Positions 8,859 to 16,354 of a stretch of DNA of 64,000 bases are shown in pieces. The notes under the pieces are model-generated. The model was not told where the DNA came from. It worked only from the letters and a program-made list of their open reading frames with translations, and ran no database searches. The translations under genes were made by a program, and so were the position numbers. Position 1 is the first letter of the stretch. Each line of letters opens with the position of its first letter. This DNA comes from Candidatus Hydrogenedentota bacterium (GTDB lineage Bacteria > Hydrogenedentota > Hydrogenedentia > Hydrogenedentales > JAEUWI01). Location of the stretch: the NCBI GenBank assembly GCA_016791475.1, contig JAEUWI010000003.1:154997-218996 (forward strand), written 5' to 3'.

Positions 8859-9854
8859 TTAGACCTTGTTCTTGGTTCGGGATGTGAAAGCCGATAACCC
8901 ATGCACCAGGCCCACCGCGCGGGCACTATCGCGCAGGCAGGCGATCAGGAGAAAGTATAACAGGTCGTCCACGGGCAGATCGTGCCGCAGGCGTAGCACC
9001 ATGGGCAGATGCAGCGAGGCATAAAAAAGCACCAGCGCCAGACTGAGGATTGACGCGAGGAGGCCGTACCCCGTCTGGACGCCCGCCACGGCGATCAGGA
9101 GCAGGAGGAAGGGGAGCCCCAGGCCCAGCGGCGGCGCGAGGAGATCGGGCCACCCGGCATATTGATCGCCGCCCGCGCGGCGGGGATGGTCCCGGTAGAG
9201 TTTGACCCGCCAGTAGCCGTGTCGGCTCTGGGTGCGCAGATAACCGAATAGATGCTCGGGGTGGTAATGGGCCACCTCGGCCCTGGGGTTGAAGACCATG
9301 CGGCCACCGAGGTCGTGAAGGCGATACGCCAAGTCATTGTCTTCGCCCGAGGCCTGGCGATACGACTCATCAAAGCCCCCGACGGCCTCAAAAGCATCGC
9401 GACGATAGGCCACGTTGAAGGAACCGAGAAAATCCACCTCGCCTTTGAACTGGCGATGCCGCGCGGCAATCTCCGCCTGGACGACACGGGCGAGGCGCGA
9501 CGTGGGATTAGCGATGGCATAGGTCCCGCCAACCGCCACGACGCCCTCCTCAAAGCCATCGATCAATTGACGGAGCCAGTCGGCCTGGGGGATGCAGTCC
9601 GCATCGGTGTACACCAGGATTTCGCCCGTGGCCAAACGCGCGCCGGTGTTTCGCGCCGATGCCGGCCCGCCATTGGACTGGCGGTGGTACCGCACACGGT
9701 CAAAGTGCCGCGCGACAGCGCCGGTACTGTCGGTCGAACCATCATCGACGACAATAACTTCAAAATCAGGATAGTCCTGCGCGAGACAAGCCGTCAGGCA
9801 TTCGGCTAAAGTCCTTTGGGCGTTGTAGGCCGGTATGATGATGCTGGCGCGCAA
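8859..9854 (-). CDS. GT2 glycosyltransferase with C-terminal membrane segments
   Basis: A 331-residue enzyme. Residues 1-220 are a GT-A catalytic domain with IIIPAYNAQRTL, VVDDGSTDST, the metal-binding YTDADC and a later GGFDES and SGEDNDLAYR (the usual acceptor-side ED motif). Residues 235-300 hold two or three hydrophobic helices that anchor it to the inner membrane. This is the typical form of exopolysaccharide or glycan chain-building enzymes. Its stop abuts the start of the next GT2 gene. It is separated by about 75 bases from the PssE-like gene upstream and is probably part of the same transcript. Confidence 0.9.
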   Translation of the reverse strand: MRASIIIPAYNAQRTLAECLTACLAQDYPDFEVIVVDDGSTDSTGAVARHFDRVRYHRQSNGGPASARNTGARLATGEILVYTDADCIPQADWLRQLIDGFEEGVVAVGGTYAIANPTSRLARVVQAEIAARHRQFKGEVDFLGSFNVAYRRDAFEAVGGFDESYRQASGEDNDLAYRLHDLGGRMVFNPRAEVAHYHPEHLFGYLRTQSRHGYWRVKLYRDHPRRAGGDQYAGWPDLLAPPLGLGLPFLLLLIAVAGVQTGYGLLASILSLALVLFYASLHLPMVLRLRHDLPVDDLLYFLLIACLRDSARAVGLVHGLSAFTSRTKNKV

Positions 9855-9928
9855 AACTGTCTCATTTCCCTCTCGATTGGCATGTACTCAAGGAATATCG
9901 CACAAACAGAAAACCATGGGTGGCGCCC

Positions 9929-10408
9929 TCAGGTCAATGCCAACCGATCCACCATAGACTTCACCGCCGCAATCAAGGGTTCCTTGTTCGGCGAATAGCC
10001 CTGCGGCGCCTCCGGGGGATTCGCGCAGGCGTCCGCAAGGTCTTTCATATCAAGAACCATCCTACCCCATCCGCGACGCTCAACGGCTTCGGCAATTTCC
10101 AACTGGTGATCGTTCATGTGCTCGTTGAAACGCCTCAGTCGCGGCACCACTATAAACGGTCTCTGCACGCTCAGGGCGTCGATGGCCGTGCCGATGCCCG
10201 CATGGCCCACGATGACCCGTGCGTGGCGCTGGATATCGAGGCATTCTTCGCGCGGCAGGAACTCAAACCATTCGCAATGGCTCGGGTGCCGGCTGGCATT
10301 GCCCAATTGCAGTATTACCTGCTCGCCTGTCTCTTCCGCAATCGCATCGACGGCCTTCACGAGGCGATCAAATCCCATAAACATGGTGCCAAGTGTCACG
10401 TAAATCAT
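9929..10408 (-). CDS. pssE: Alg13/PssE-like glycosyltransferase subunit (GT28 C-terminal domain)
   Basis: A 159-residue protein corresponding to the donor-binding half of a GT-B glycosyltransferase. It starts MIYVTLGTMF and contains the GT28 nucleotide-sugar box VIVGHAGIGTAIDAL (family: GxGH-A-G), then FIVVPRLRRFNEHMNDHQ, the usual family end motif. Alg13/PssE proteins work only together with a membrane-bound Alg14/PssD partner, which is encoded immediately upstream with an ATGA overlap. A longer open frame upstream of this ATG has no family similarity. The pair would add a sugar such as GlcNAc or glucuronate to a lipid-linked acceptor. Confidence 0.87.
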   Translation of the reverse strand: MIYVTLGTMFMGFDRLVKAVDAIAEETGEQVILQLGNASRHPSHCEWFEFLPREECLDIQRHARVIVGHAGIGTAIDALSVQRPFIVVPRLRRFNEHMNDHQLEIAEAVERRGWGRMVLDMKDLADACANPPEAPQGYSPNKEPLIAAVKSMVDRLALT

Positions 10409-10875
10409 GAAACTGGCGACTCGTCGATCAAGGAGCCAGAATAACGCGCACGGGGGCCATAGACCTTCAAGAGCTCGGGCCACTGCACATAAAATTCGTC
10501 GGCGATCCAGTACACGACGCGGCCCGTCACGGATGGGCGTACGACCTGGGCTCCACACTCGATGTAAAGCAAGCGGGCGCGAAACAGCTTGCCGACCAGC
10601 GCCACGGGAATCGCGATCTCCGCCCCGGTGGATACGATGAGGTCGGGGCGCTCCCTGCGAAATATCAAGAACACACGACCGAGGTTCTTCAGGAACTCGA
10701 CGGGATTCCTGGCCATATTCGGCACGAGATAGGCCCGCTCCAGACGGCGCGTGGTATCGGCGTCGTAGGTGAAATAGAAGACCTCGTGACCCGAAAAGGC
10801 CGCCTGAAGCTGGAGCATCTCATTGAGATGACCGCCGTGGGAGCAGGTGCAACAGATTTTGATGGGGTTGGGCAT
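10405..10875 (-). CDS. pssD: Alg14/PssD-like glycosyltransferase subunit
   Basis: A 156-residue acceptor-side half of a split GT-B glycosyltransferase. The family hallmark CSHGGHLNEM occurs at 11-20, and later segments include RRERPDLIVSTGAEIAIP and a YIECGAQV box. Proteins of this type bind the inner membrane and recruit the Alg13/PssE subunit encoded just downstream. It is the first gene of the minus-strand glycan operon, facing a 424-base intergenic region that holds a large inverted repeat. The exact sugar cannot be read from the sequence. Confidence 0.87.
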   Translation of the reverse strand: MPNPIKICCTCSHGGHLNEMLQLQAAFSGHEVFYFTYDADTTRRLERAYLVPNMARNPVEFLKNLGRVFLIFRRERPDLIVSTGAEIAIPVALVGKLFRARLLYIECGAQVVRPSVTGRVVYWIADEFYVQWPELLKVYGPRARYSGSLIDESPVS

Positions 10876-10994
10876 GGGTAAGCGCTTTCATGTCGATTGG
10901 TGTGAATCGTAATGGAAGTACGAGTGAGGATGCCAACAATCGTTCGTCTCGACAATTGATCGACTAAGGTGGACGCCGAAATACAAGATACACC

Positions 10995-11172
10995 TCTGGG
11001 TGCCACCCGTACGCGGAGGAGCGAAGCGGGGGAGCTTACGGGTGATGGGACTCTAACTTGTTTAAGGCACACTGGAACAACAAGAGTAGAATCAGTTCGA
11101 CGTAGTAGTCCGGCGAATCCGCCCCCGTAAACTTGGTCGCAGTAGCTCCCGCGTGTACGGGTGGCACCCAGA
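10995..11172. repeat. 178-bp element bounded by 28-bp imperfect inverted repeats
   Basis: Within the 424-base gap between the divergent pssD-like and GT39 genes (10876-11299), arms at 10995-11022 and 11145-11172 match as inverted repeats. The outer 17 bases are identical after complementing; only a few inner bases differ. The interior has no credible gene. The form is that of a miniature inverted-repeat element or a very long hairpin. No flanking target duplication is obvious. The rest of the gap holds only a weak TACAAT -10-like box at 11258-11263. Confidence 0.6.
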
Positions 11173-11299
11173 CGTCTGTTTCGAACGGTCGGATGAGTGC
11201 CGATAGATTGCGTACTCATTGCGTATCCACGACCTAGACTCCTAATCACCAACCCGATACAATACGGGCATTCACCTTCAACCGGAACCGTCTTTTCGC

Positions 11300-12925
11300 A
11301 TGCACCGACTTCACGCCCTGCGCCAATCTATCCTAGAGTTCATGCGATTCATATTCGCACCGGCGCCATCCGTGGATACGCCCATGGCGCGGTGGGAGTG
11401 GGGTGCCGTTGCGGTCTTGGTAACTATTTCCCTCGCGTTGGGCTTACCCAATCTTGCCGCACCGAGCCTTTGGCACGATGAACTGGTGCATATTTACGTG
11501 GCCAGGAACATCGCCGACACCGGTTGGCCCGCGCTGCCGAGCGGCAATTTCTATCCGAGCTCCACGGCGTACAATTATCTCCTTGCGGCATTTGTACGCC
11601 TTCTGGGCGACGACGCTTTCGCCGTGCGTCTCCCTTCCGTGTTGCTCGGCGGCCTGAACACCGCTCTCGTTTACATTCTTTGTCGCAACTGGCTGGGCCG
11701 CACCACCGCATTGTGGGCCGCGTTTTTCTTTGCCACTTCGCCGTGGCAGGTGGGCTGGGCGCGCCAGGCCCGCCTCTATGAGTTCCAGATTACGAGCTAC
11801 CTGCTCATGCTCGGGCTTGCGTGGCGTTTCTTCACTGGCCCGAAGCCCAGCTCCCTGCCGCACACGGGTACGGGCGCGATCCTGGCCTATGTCACGGGCC
11901 TGCTCACCTCCTTCCATTCCATCCTCTATCTGGGACCCCCGGGTGCCTTTGCGATCTTCGCCCTGCTCCGCAATCGCGTGTGGAAGTCGCGCTGGAGCGC
12001 GGCCATCCTTACCTGCACCGTACTGGGACTCCTCACCATCGCGTCGTTTTACTTCAACCCCAACCCGGTGGACCGGGCGGCGGTATTTGAGACGGGTATC
12101 GGCGGGCGCCTGCTGGATCAACTCCGCACCGACCGCTATTACTACTTTCGCTTTCTCGGCGGCAATCTGAGCCTCGGCTTCTTTCTCCTGGCCCTCTTCG
12201 GCTCGGCGGTATTGTTGCTTCGGCGCGATCCGAAAACGTTCTGGGTGCTCCTCGCTTTCTGGGTACCGGTACTGATCCTGACCTACCTCGTAGGCTACCG
12301 GCGGCATCGCTTCATGTTCTTTGCCTACCCGATCTATATCATGATTTACGCCCACGGCCTCGTTGTGCTGCTCGCTCTCCTGCGCGAGTACCGGCGCTCG
12401 ATGCTTCATTGCGCTGTCGCCGTACTGACGGCGCTCTTTCTCGCGCGCCTGGCCTGGTCGCAAGCACAACTCATGGGAGACAGCGTCGAGGCGGCCGGCG
12501 GCGCGGACACGACCCTGGCCACCCATCACCCTCAATGGCGAGAGCCCGCGACGTGGGTGAAAGAGCACCAAACCGACGAGACGATTCTTACCACCACTTA
12601 CCTGCCCGTCCAATATTATCTTGGTCATGTGGACAACTGGTTTCCGAACCGTTACACGAAGTGGGAATATCAGGAATCGGGCATGGAAGGCCTCGGCTCG
12701 CTGGATGAACTCAAGGCATTCCTCCGGGAGCACCCGCGTGGCTACTTCCTCGCCGAATCGTCTCGATTCGACATGTGGCGCCATTATGGCGCCCTGGTGC
12801 AGGATCTGGGTCGGGAAGTGGACTGGGTGGAGGCCCACATGGAATTTGTTGAAGAGGCATCCAGCGTGGATGTGCGCGTCTGGCGCTGGGACTTCGAGGA
12901 GAACGGCGTGGTAACCGTGCCATGA
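11300..12925 (+). CDS. GT39-like polyprenyl-sugar glycosyltransferase, membrane
   Basis: A 541-residue integral membrane protein with about ten hydrophobic segments in the first 400 residues and a soluble C-terminal part. The first extracytoplasmic loop has SLWHDELVHIY with Asp60-Glu61, the catalytic acidic pair of the GT39/ArnT/PMT group. These enzymes use polyprenyl-phosphate sugars to modify proteins or lipids on the outer face of the inner membrane. A long loop near residues 400-540 would be periplasmic. It overlaps the next gene in an ATGA arrangement and stands divergent to the glycan operon that could make its donor. Substrate unknown. Confidence 0.82.
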   Translation: MHRLHALRQSILEFMRFIFAPAPSVDTPMARWEWGAVAVLVTISLALGLPNLAAPSLWHDELVHIYVARNIADTGWPALPSGNFYPSSTAYNYLLAAFVRLLGDDAFAVRLPSVLLGGLNTALVYILCRNWLGRTTALWAAFFFATSPWQVGWARQARLYEFQITSYLLMLGLAWRFFTGPKPSSLPHTGTGAILAYVTGLLTSFHSILYLGPPGAFAIFALLRNRVWKSRWSAAILTCTVLGLLTIASFYFNPNPVDRAAVFETGIGGRLLDQLRTDRYYYFRFLGGNLSLGFFLLALFGSAVLLLRRDPKTFWVLLAFWVPVLILTYLVGYRRHRFMFFAYPIYIMIYAHGLVVLLALLREYRRSMLHCAVAVLTALFLARLAWSQAQLMGDSVEAAGGADTTLATHHPQWREPATWVKEHQTDETILTTTYLPVQYYLGHVDNWFPNRYTKWEYQESGMEGLGSLDELKAFLREHPRGYFLAESSRFDMWRHYGALVQDLGREVDWVEAHMEFVEEASSVDVRVWRWDFEENGVVTVP

Positions 12926-13872
12926 GCAACGCCGAGACATCGCCACGATCACGCAGCGGGGGGCGCTGGTTTTTCTTGTTCGGCCTGCTCTTCCTTACGG
13001 CCCTGGGCTGGCATTTCGGCTTTCGGGATCTGGGAGACTTGCTCCGGGATGCGAAACCCGTGCCCCTCGCGCTCATGTCGCTCCTCATTGTCGCGGGCTT
13101 CTGGCTCCGCGCCGCGAAGTGGCGCTACGCGCTGGGGCCAGGCCAACAGGGGATTCTCCTCTTTTTCCTGGCCAAGACTGCGGGCAACTGGACGCCGGGC
13201 CGGGCCGGGGAACTAGCCCCCTTGCTGCTGAAGCGCCACCGCAATGCCCGCGTGGCGGCGTGGATCGGGCTCGACCGTGTCGTGGAGGTGGCGTGGACGC
13301 TGGTCCTCGGCCTGGCGGGCGTGGCGTGGTTGGGGCTCGTAGCGCCATGGGCATGGTTTGCGATCGTCGCAGGGGCCCTGGTGGTCGCGCTGCTGACCCT
13401 AACGGGGCTTCGGGTCCAATCGAGGGAAGAGACATCGGTCAATGATGAAGTTACGGGCGGGTGGAAGGACCGAATCCTCGCTTTCGCCCTGAAAGTCCGG
13501 ACCGAGCTCCTCCTCTTTTCCCGAAAGTTTCCCCTGGTCATGGCGCTGACCTTTTTCGCCAAGCTAACTGATGTTTACGCCGTGGTTTATCTCTGCGAAG
13601 CTTTCGGCTACACCGCCGGAATCATGCTGGTCTGCGCCGCCCGCTGCGCCCACGGCCTCGTCAGTGCTATTCCCGTGACACCCGACGCCACAGGTGTGCC
13701 CTACGTCGCCGCCGCCTGGTTTCTTTATCAATATGCGGGAATCCCGTATGAGACCCTGACCACCGCGCTCGCCTTGGAGGTCATTGCGATTAATGCTATA
13801 CTCTGGGTCTGTTTTTGTCTGGTAACCGCCAGGCGTTGGAAATCACCTTCGATCGGATCAACTGCCTCATGA
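12922..13872 (+). CDS. YbhN/LPG-synthase-TM-like membrane protein
   Basis: A 316-residue polytopic membrane protein matching the flippase-like domain family (lysylphosphatidylglycerol synthase TM region, UPF0104). The diagnostic part is the early R-A-A-K-W-R-Y segment and the TPGRAGE box (near residue 90-96), followed by LLLKRHRNARVAAWIGLDRVVEV, and a final RCAHGLVSAIPVTPDATGV segment in the usual position. Members are proposed lipid or glycolipid translocases that accompany glycosyltransferases; direct proof is limited. It overlaps the GT39 gene by four bases and the hemH gene by four bases, so all three are translationally coupled. Confidence 0.82.
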   Translation: MSNAETSPRSRSGGRWFFLFGLLFLTALGWHFGFRDLGDLLRDAKPVPLALMSLLIVAGFWLRAAKWRYALGPGQQGILLFFLAKTAGNWTPGRAGELAPLLLKRHRNARVAAWIGLDRVVEVAWTLVLGLAGVAWLGLVAPWAWFAIVAGALVVALLTLTGLRVQSREETSVNDEVTGGWKDRILAFALKVRTELLLFSRKFPLVMALTFFAKLTDVYAVVYLCEAFGYTAGIMLVCAARCAHGLVSAIPVTPDATGVPYVAAAWFLYQYAGIPYETLTTALALEVIAINAILWVCFCLVTARRWKSPSIGSTAS

Positions 13873-14891
13873 AGTCCTTCTCCACCGGAATTCTTCTCGT
13901 CAACACCGGTTCTTCTTCGGCCCCAGAAACCGCCGAAACGCGCGAGTATCTTCGCCAGTTCCTCTCCGACCCGCGCATTATCGATATCGCGGCATGGAAA
14001 CGCTGGATCATTGTTAACCTGTTCATTCTGCCCTTCCGGCCGGCCAAGACTGCCGAGGCCTATAGGGCCGTCTGGACTGATCGCGGTTCGCCCTTGCTCA
14101 GCATCAGCGAGGACTTCGCCAAGGCACTTGCGGAAGTGCTTCCCGACATGCCAATCGAACTCGGCATGGCCTATGGTGTGCCCTCCATCGAAACCGGCAT
14201 GGACAAGCTTATCGCCACCGGCGTTGACCGGATCATCGTGGTGCCCATGTTTCCCCAGTACGCCTCGGCGACCACCGGCGGCGTGGTGGAGCGGTGCTCC
14301 AAACACGCCGCGGGCATGTGGAATACGCCCTTCCTGTCCTTCCTGCCGCCCTATTTCGATGACGAGGGCTATCTGGAAGCGTGGGAAGCCGTGGCGGCGG
14401 ATCGCCTGGCGGCCTTCAAGCCGGATCACGTTCTCCTGAGCTACCACGGCCTCCCGGAGCGCCAGATCTACAAAGGCGATCCGTCCGGCAGTCATTGCCT
14501 GAAGGTGAAAGACTGCTGCGCCGTGGAGAACTCGGCCAATAAGAATTGCTACCGCAGACAGTGCATGGCCACCTCTCGTGCCCTCATCCAGCGCCTCGGT
14601 CTGGAAGAGGGAAAATACTCCCTGACCTTTCAGTCCCGTCTCGGCCGTGACCCCTGGCTTTCGCCCGCCACCGACCAGACGGTCGTCGCCCTCGCAAAGA
14701 GCGGCGTAAAGCGCCTGGCGGTCCTTTCGCCCGCCTTCACGGCCGACTGCCTGGAAACCCTCGAAGAAATCGGGATGCAGGCCAAGGAAAGCTTCCAAGA
14801 ACATGGGGGAGAGGCCTTTGAGCTCATTCCCTCGCTGAATACACACCCCCGGTGGGTCGCGGCGCTGGCGGACCTGGTCAAAGCCGTTTGA
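13869..14891 (+). CDS. hemH: ferrochelatase
   Basis: A 340-residue ferrochelatase, the terminal enzyme of protoheme synthesis, which inserts Fe2+ into protoporphyrin IX. Visible family features are GILLVNTGSS at the start, the PMFPQYASATTGG box, the catalytic-histidine motif SYHGLPER, and the late glutamate region CLETLEEIG. A cysteine-rich stretch SHCLKVKDCCAVE followed by NKNCYRRQC is typical of bacterial ferrochelatases that carry a [2Fe-2S] cluster. The start at 13869 overlaps the preceding stop (ATGA); an earlier in-frame ATG 54 bases upstream lies inside the previous gene and is not needed. The link with glycan genes is probably only positional. Confidence 0.95.
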   Translation: MKSFSTGILLVNTGSSSAPETAETREYLRQFLSDPRIIDIAAWKRWIIVNLFILPFRPAKTAEAYRAVWTDRGSPLLSISEDFAKALAEVLPDMPIELGMAYGVPSIETGMDKLIATGVDRIIVVPMFPQYASATTGGVVERCSKHAAGMWNTPFLSFLPPYFDDEGYLEAWEAVAADRLAAFKPDHVLLSYHGLPERQIYKGDPSGSHCLKVKDCCAVENSANKNCYRRQCMATSRALIQRLGLEEGKYSLTFQSRLGRDPWLSPATDQTVVALAKSGVKRLAVLSPAFTADCLETLEEIGMQAKESFQEHGGEAFELIPSLNTHPRWVAALADLVKAV

Positions 14892-15015
14892 TTAAGCTCT
14901 TCGCCGGTACCCGGAGGGGGCATAATCATGATTCCGAAAACAGTAGCCTGTGACTCAATAGTACGTCCTATAAGAAGCGTGCCAACGGTTTTGAGGCAGA
15001 TCGGAGTTTTTCGCT

Positions 15016-16098
15016 GTGCCCTTTATTCCCGTATACGACATTCGGACCTGGCGTTGCGTCACCGCCACGCGGGAAGAGTTACGATTCCGCCCGGGGTTGG
15101 TAACGCTTCTCCGTAGACTCTTCCTCGCCGGTCTCTGTGCGCTCGGAATCTTTATGGTCGAGTTCACTTTCCGGGGGGCCGCGAACACTGCGCCACAAAC
15201 TAGCCTTCCAGCCCACGGCGAGCGTCGGCAGGAGGTCAGTGAAGACCTGGCGCGGGCTTTCGAAGCGATTCGCAACAGTATTTCCGAAGAAGAATATCAG
15301 CGCCTCCTCGCCGAGGCCGATGCAGGCCACACCCAGCGGCTTGCCGAAATGACCGCAGCCCGGGAGCGTTCTGCGCACGTTGAACGCGCTTTCGGGTTGA
15401 TACGACAGCCGCTCCTGGGGGTACTTGCCACCGTCGGGATTATGGCCGTCCTCAGTTGCCTGTGGAACCGGTTGTCCGTTGCAAGGAATGCTCGGGGAGA
15501 ACTCGAAATCTTCAGCTTCTTCCTCTGGCCCCGTACCGGCTACGTGTCCCTCGCGGCGCTCCACGGAATCCAGATTTTTGCCGTCGAGCGTCTCGGTAAG
15601 AAGCGGCCGATGTCGCCCCCCGATCACCACTGGGAATGGATCGTGAAACTGGTCTCCACGGACGGCAGCCCTGCGCCGCAGTTTCACATCCTGCGAGAAC
15701 GCCGCCCGCCGGGAATGCGCGGAATGGGGCCCGCACCGGTCCGCGAACTGGCGCAGGCGCTGCACCTGATGACGGATTTGCCCGTAAGTCCGCCGGAGTT
15801 GATAAACGCGCAAAGGGCAGGCGGAAGGGGTGTTGTCTATGACAGAAGTCTGAACGACCTCAAGGTGACACCCGTGCGCCAGGAGACTTGGAATTTCTCC
15901 AGGAACGAGGAAATCCCGTCGGAAATAAGAGCGCAAATCTCGGGGATGACGGGGAATCGGACCGAGGTACTACCCGGCGGGGTGACCCGCTCCATGCGCC
16001 AGGAGATCGTTGTGACTGACGAACAAGGTCGGTCCATCTCCTACAATAGCATCGACGAACTGCCGGACGACGTCCGACGACGTCTTGGACTTCATTGA
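15016..16098 (+). CDS. hypothetical membrane protein
   Basis: A 360-residue protein I do not recognise. It opens with MPFIPVYDIRTWRC, then has a membrane helix (about 32-52), a charged extracytoplasmic helical stretch (65-125) with coiled-coil character, and a second membrane helix (about 132-150). The C-terminal half is cytoplasmic or periplasmic, with a PH-like beta-rich part (155-250). The tail holds two related motifs, EEIPSEIRAQI and DELPDDVRRRL, the second after a short strand ending ISYNSI. Such y-x-S-x-x-E-L-P-x-x-V-R tails recur in uncharacterised bacterial membrane proteins. A start at 15016 is plausible but its ribosome-binding site is weak. Confidence 0.65.
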   Translation: MPFIPVYDIRTWRCVTATREELRFRPGLVTLLRRLFLAGLCALGIFMVEFTFRGAANTAPQTSLPAHGERRQEVSEDLARAFEAIRNSISEEEYQRLLAEADAGHTQRLAEMTAARERSAHVERAFGLIRQPLLGVLATVGIMAVLSCLWNRLSVARNARGELEIFSFFLWPRTGYVSLAALHGIQIFAVERLGKKRPMSPPDHHWEWIVKLVSTDGSPAPQFHILRERRPPGMRGMGPAPVRELAQALHLMTDLPVSPPELINAQRAGGRGVVYDRSLNDLKVTPVRQETWNFSRNEEIPSEIRAQISGMTGNRTEVLPGGVTRSMRQEIVVTDEQGRSISYNSIDELPDDVRRRLGLH

Positions 16099-16249
16099 GA
16101 CCATTTGAATAGGCCTCCCGGCTCTTCGTCTCTTCCAGCAAGGAACCTGTACACGGGGTACGGGTATTAGACCGATGTAACAATGACCGACCAGAACGGT
16201 ACTCATTGTTGAGACAACGTGTCGAAAGCGGACAGGAGTGAGGAAGACC

Positions 16250-16351
16250 ATGCTGGAAGCCATAGCCGATTCGACCCAATCAGCCGTAGACCTGGCCCTG
16301 AAGATGGCCGGGGATGCTATTCGAGCCCTTGGTGGATTGTTGAGGGGGTAG
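16250..16351 (+). CDS. 33-residue small ORF, possible SpmA-like remnant
   Basis: The reading frame MLEAIADSTQSAVDLALKMA continues for 13 more residues to a TAG three bases before the convergent YgfZ gene's stop. An AGGAG and a GAGGAAG lie 5-13 bases upstream of the ATG, as for a real gene. The residues resemble the short conserved A-I-A-D-S-x-x-x-A-V-x-L-A-L helix in spore-maturation-protein-A-like nucleoside-recognition membrane proteins, so it may be the leftover of such a gene. It could also be a genuine micro-protein or chance. Confidence 0.3.
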   Translation: MLEAIADSTQSAVDLALKMAGDAIRALGGLLRG

Positions 16352-16354
16352 CCG

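Noticed and set aside
11444..12952. 502-codon open frame opposite the GT39-type gene
   Set aside because: Hydrophilic, compositionally odd antisense of a membrane protein; no supporting features.
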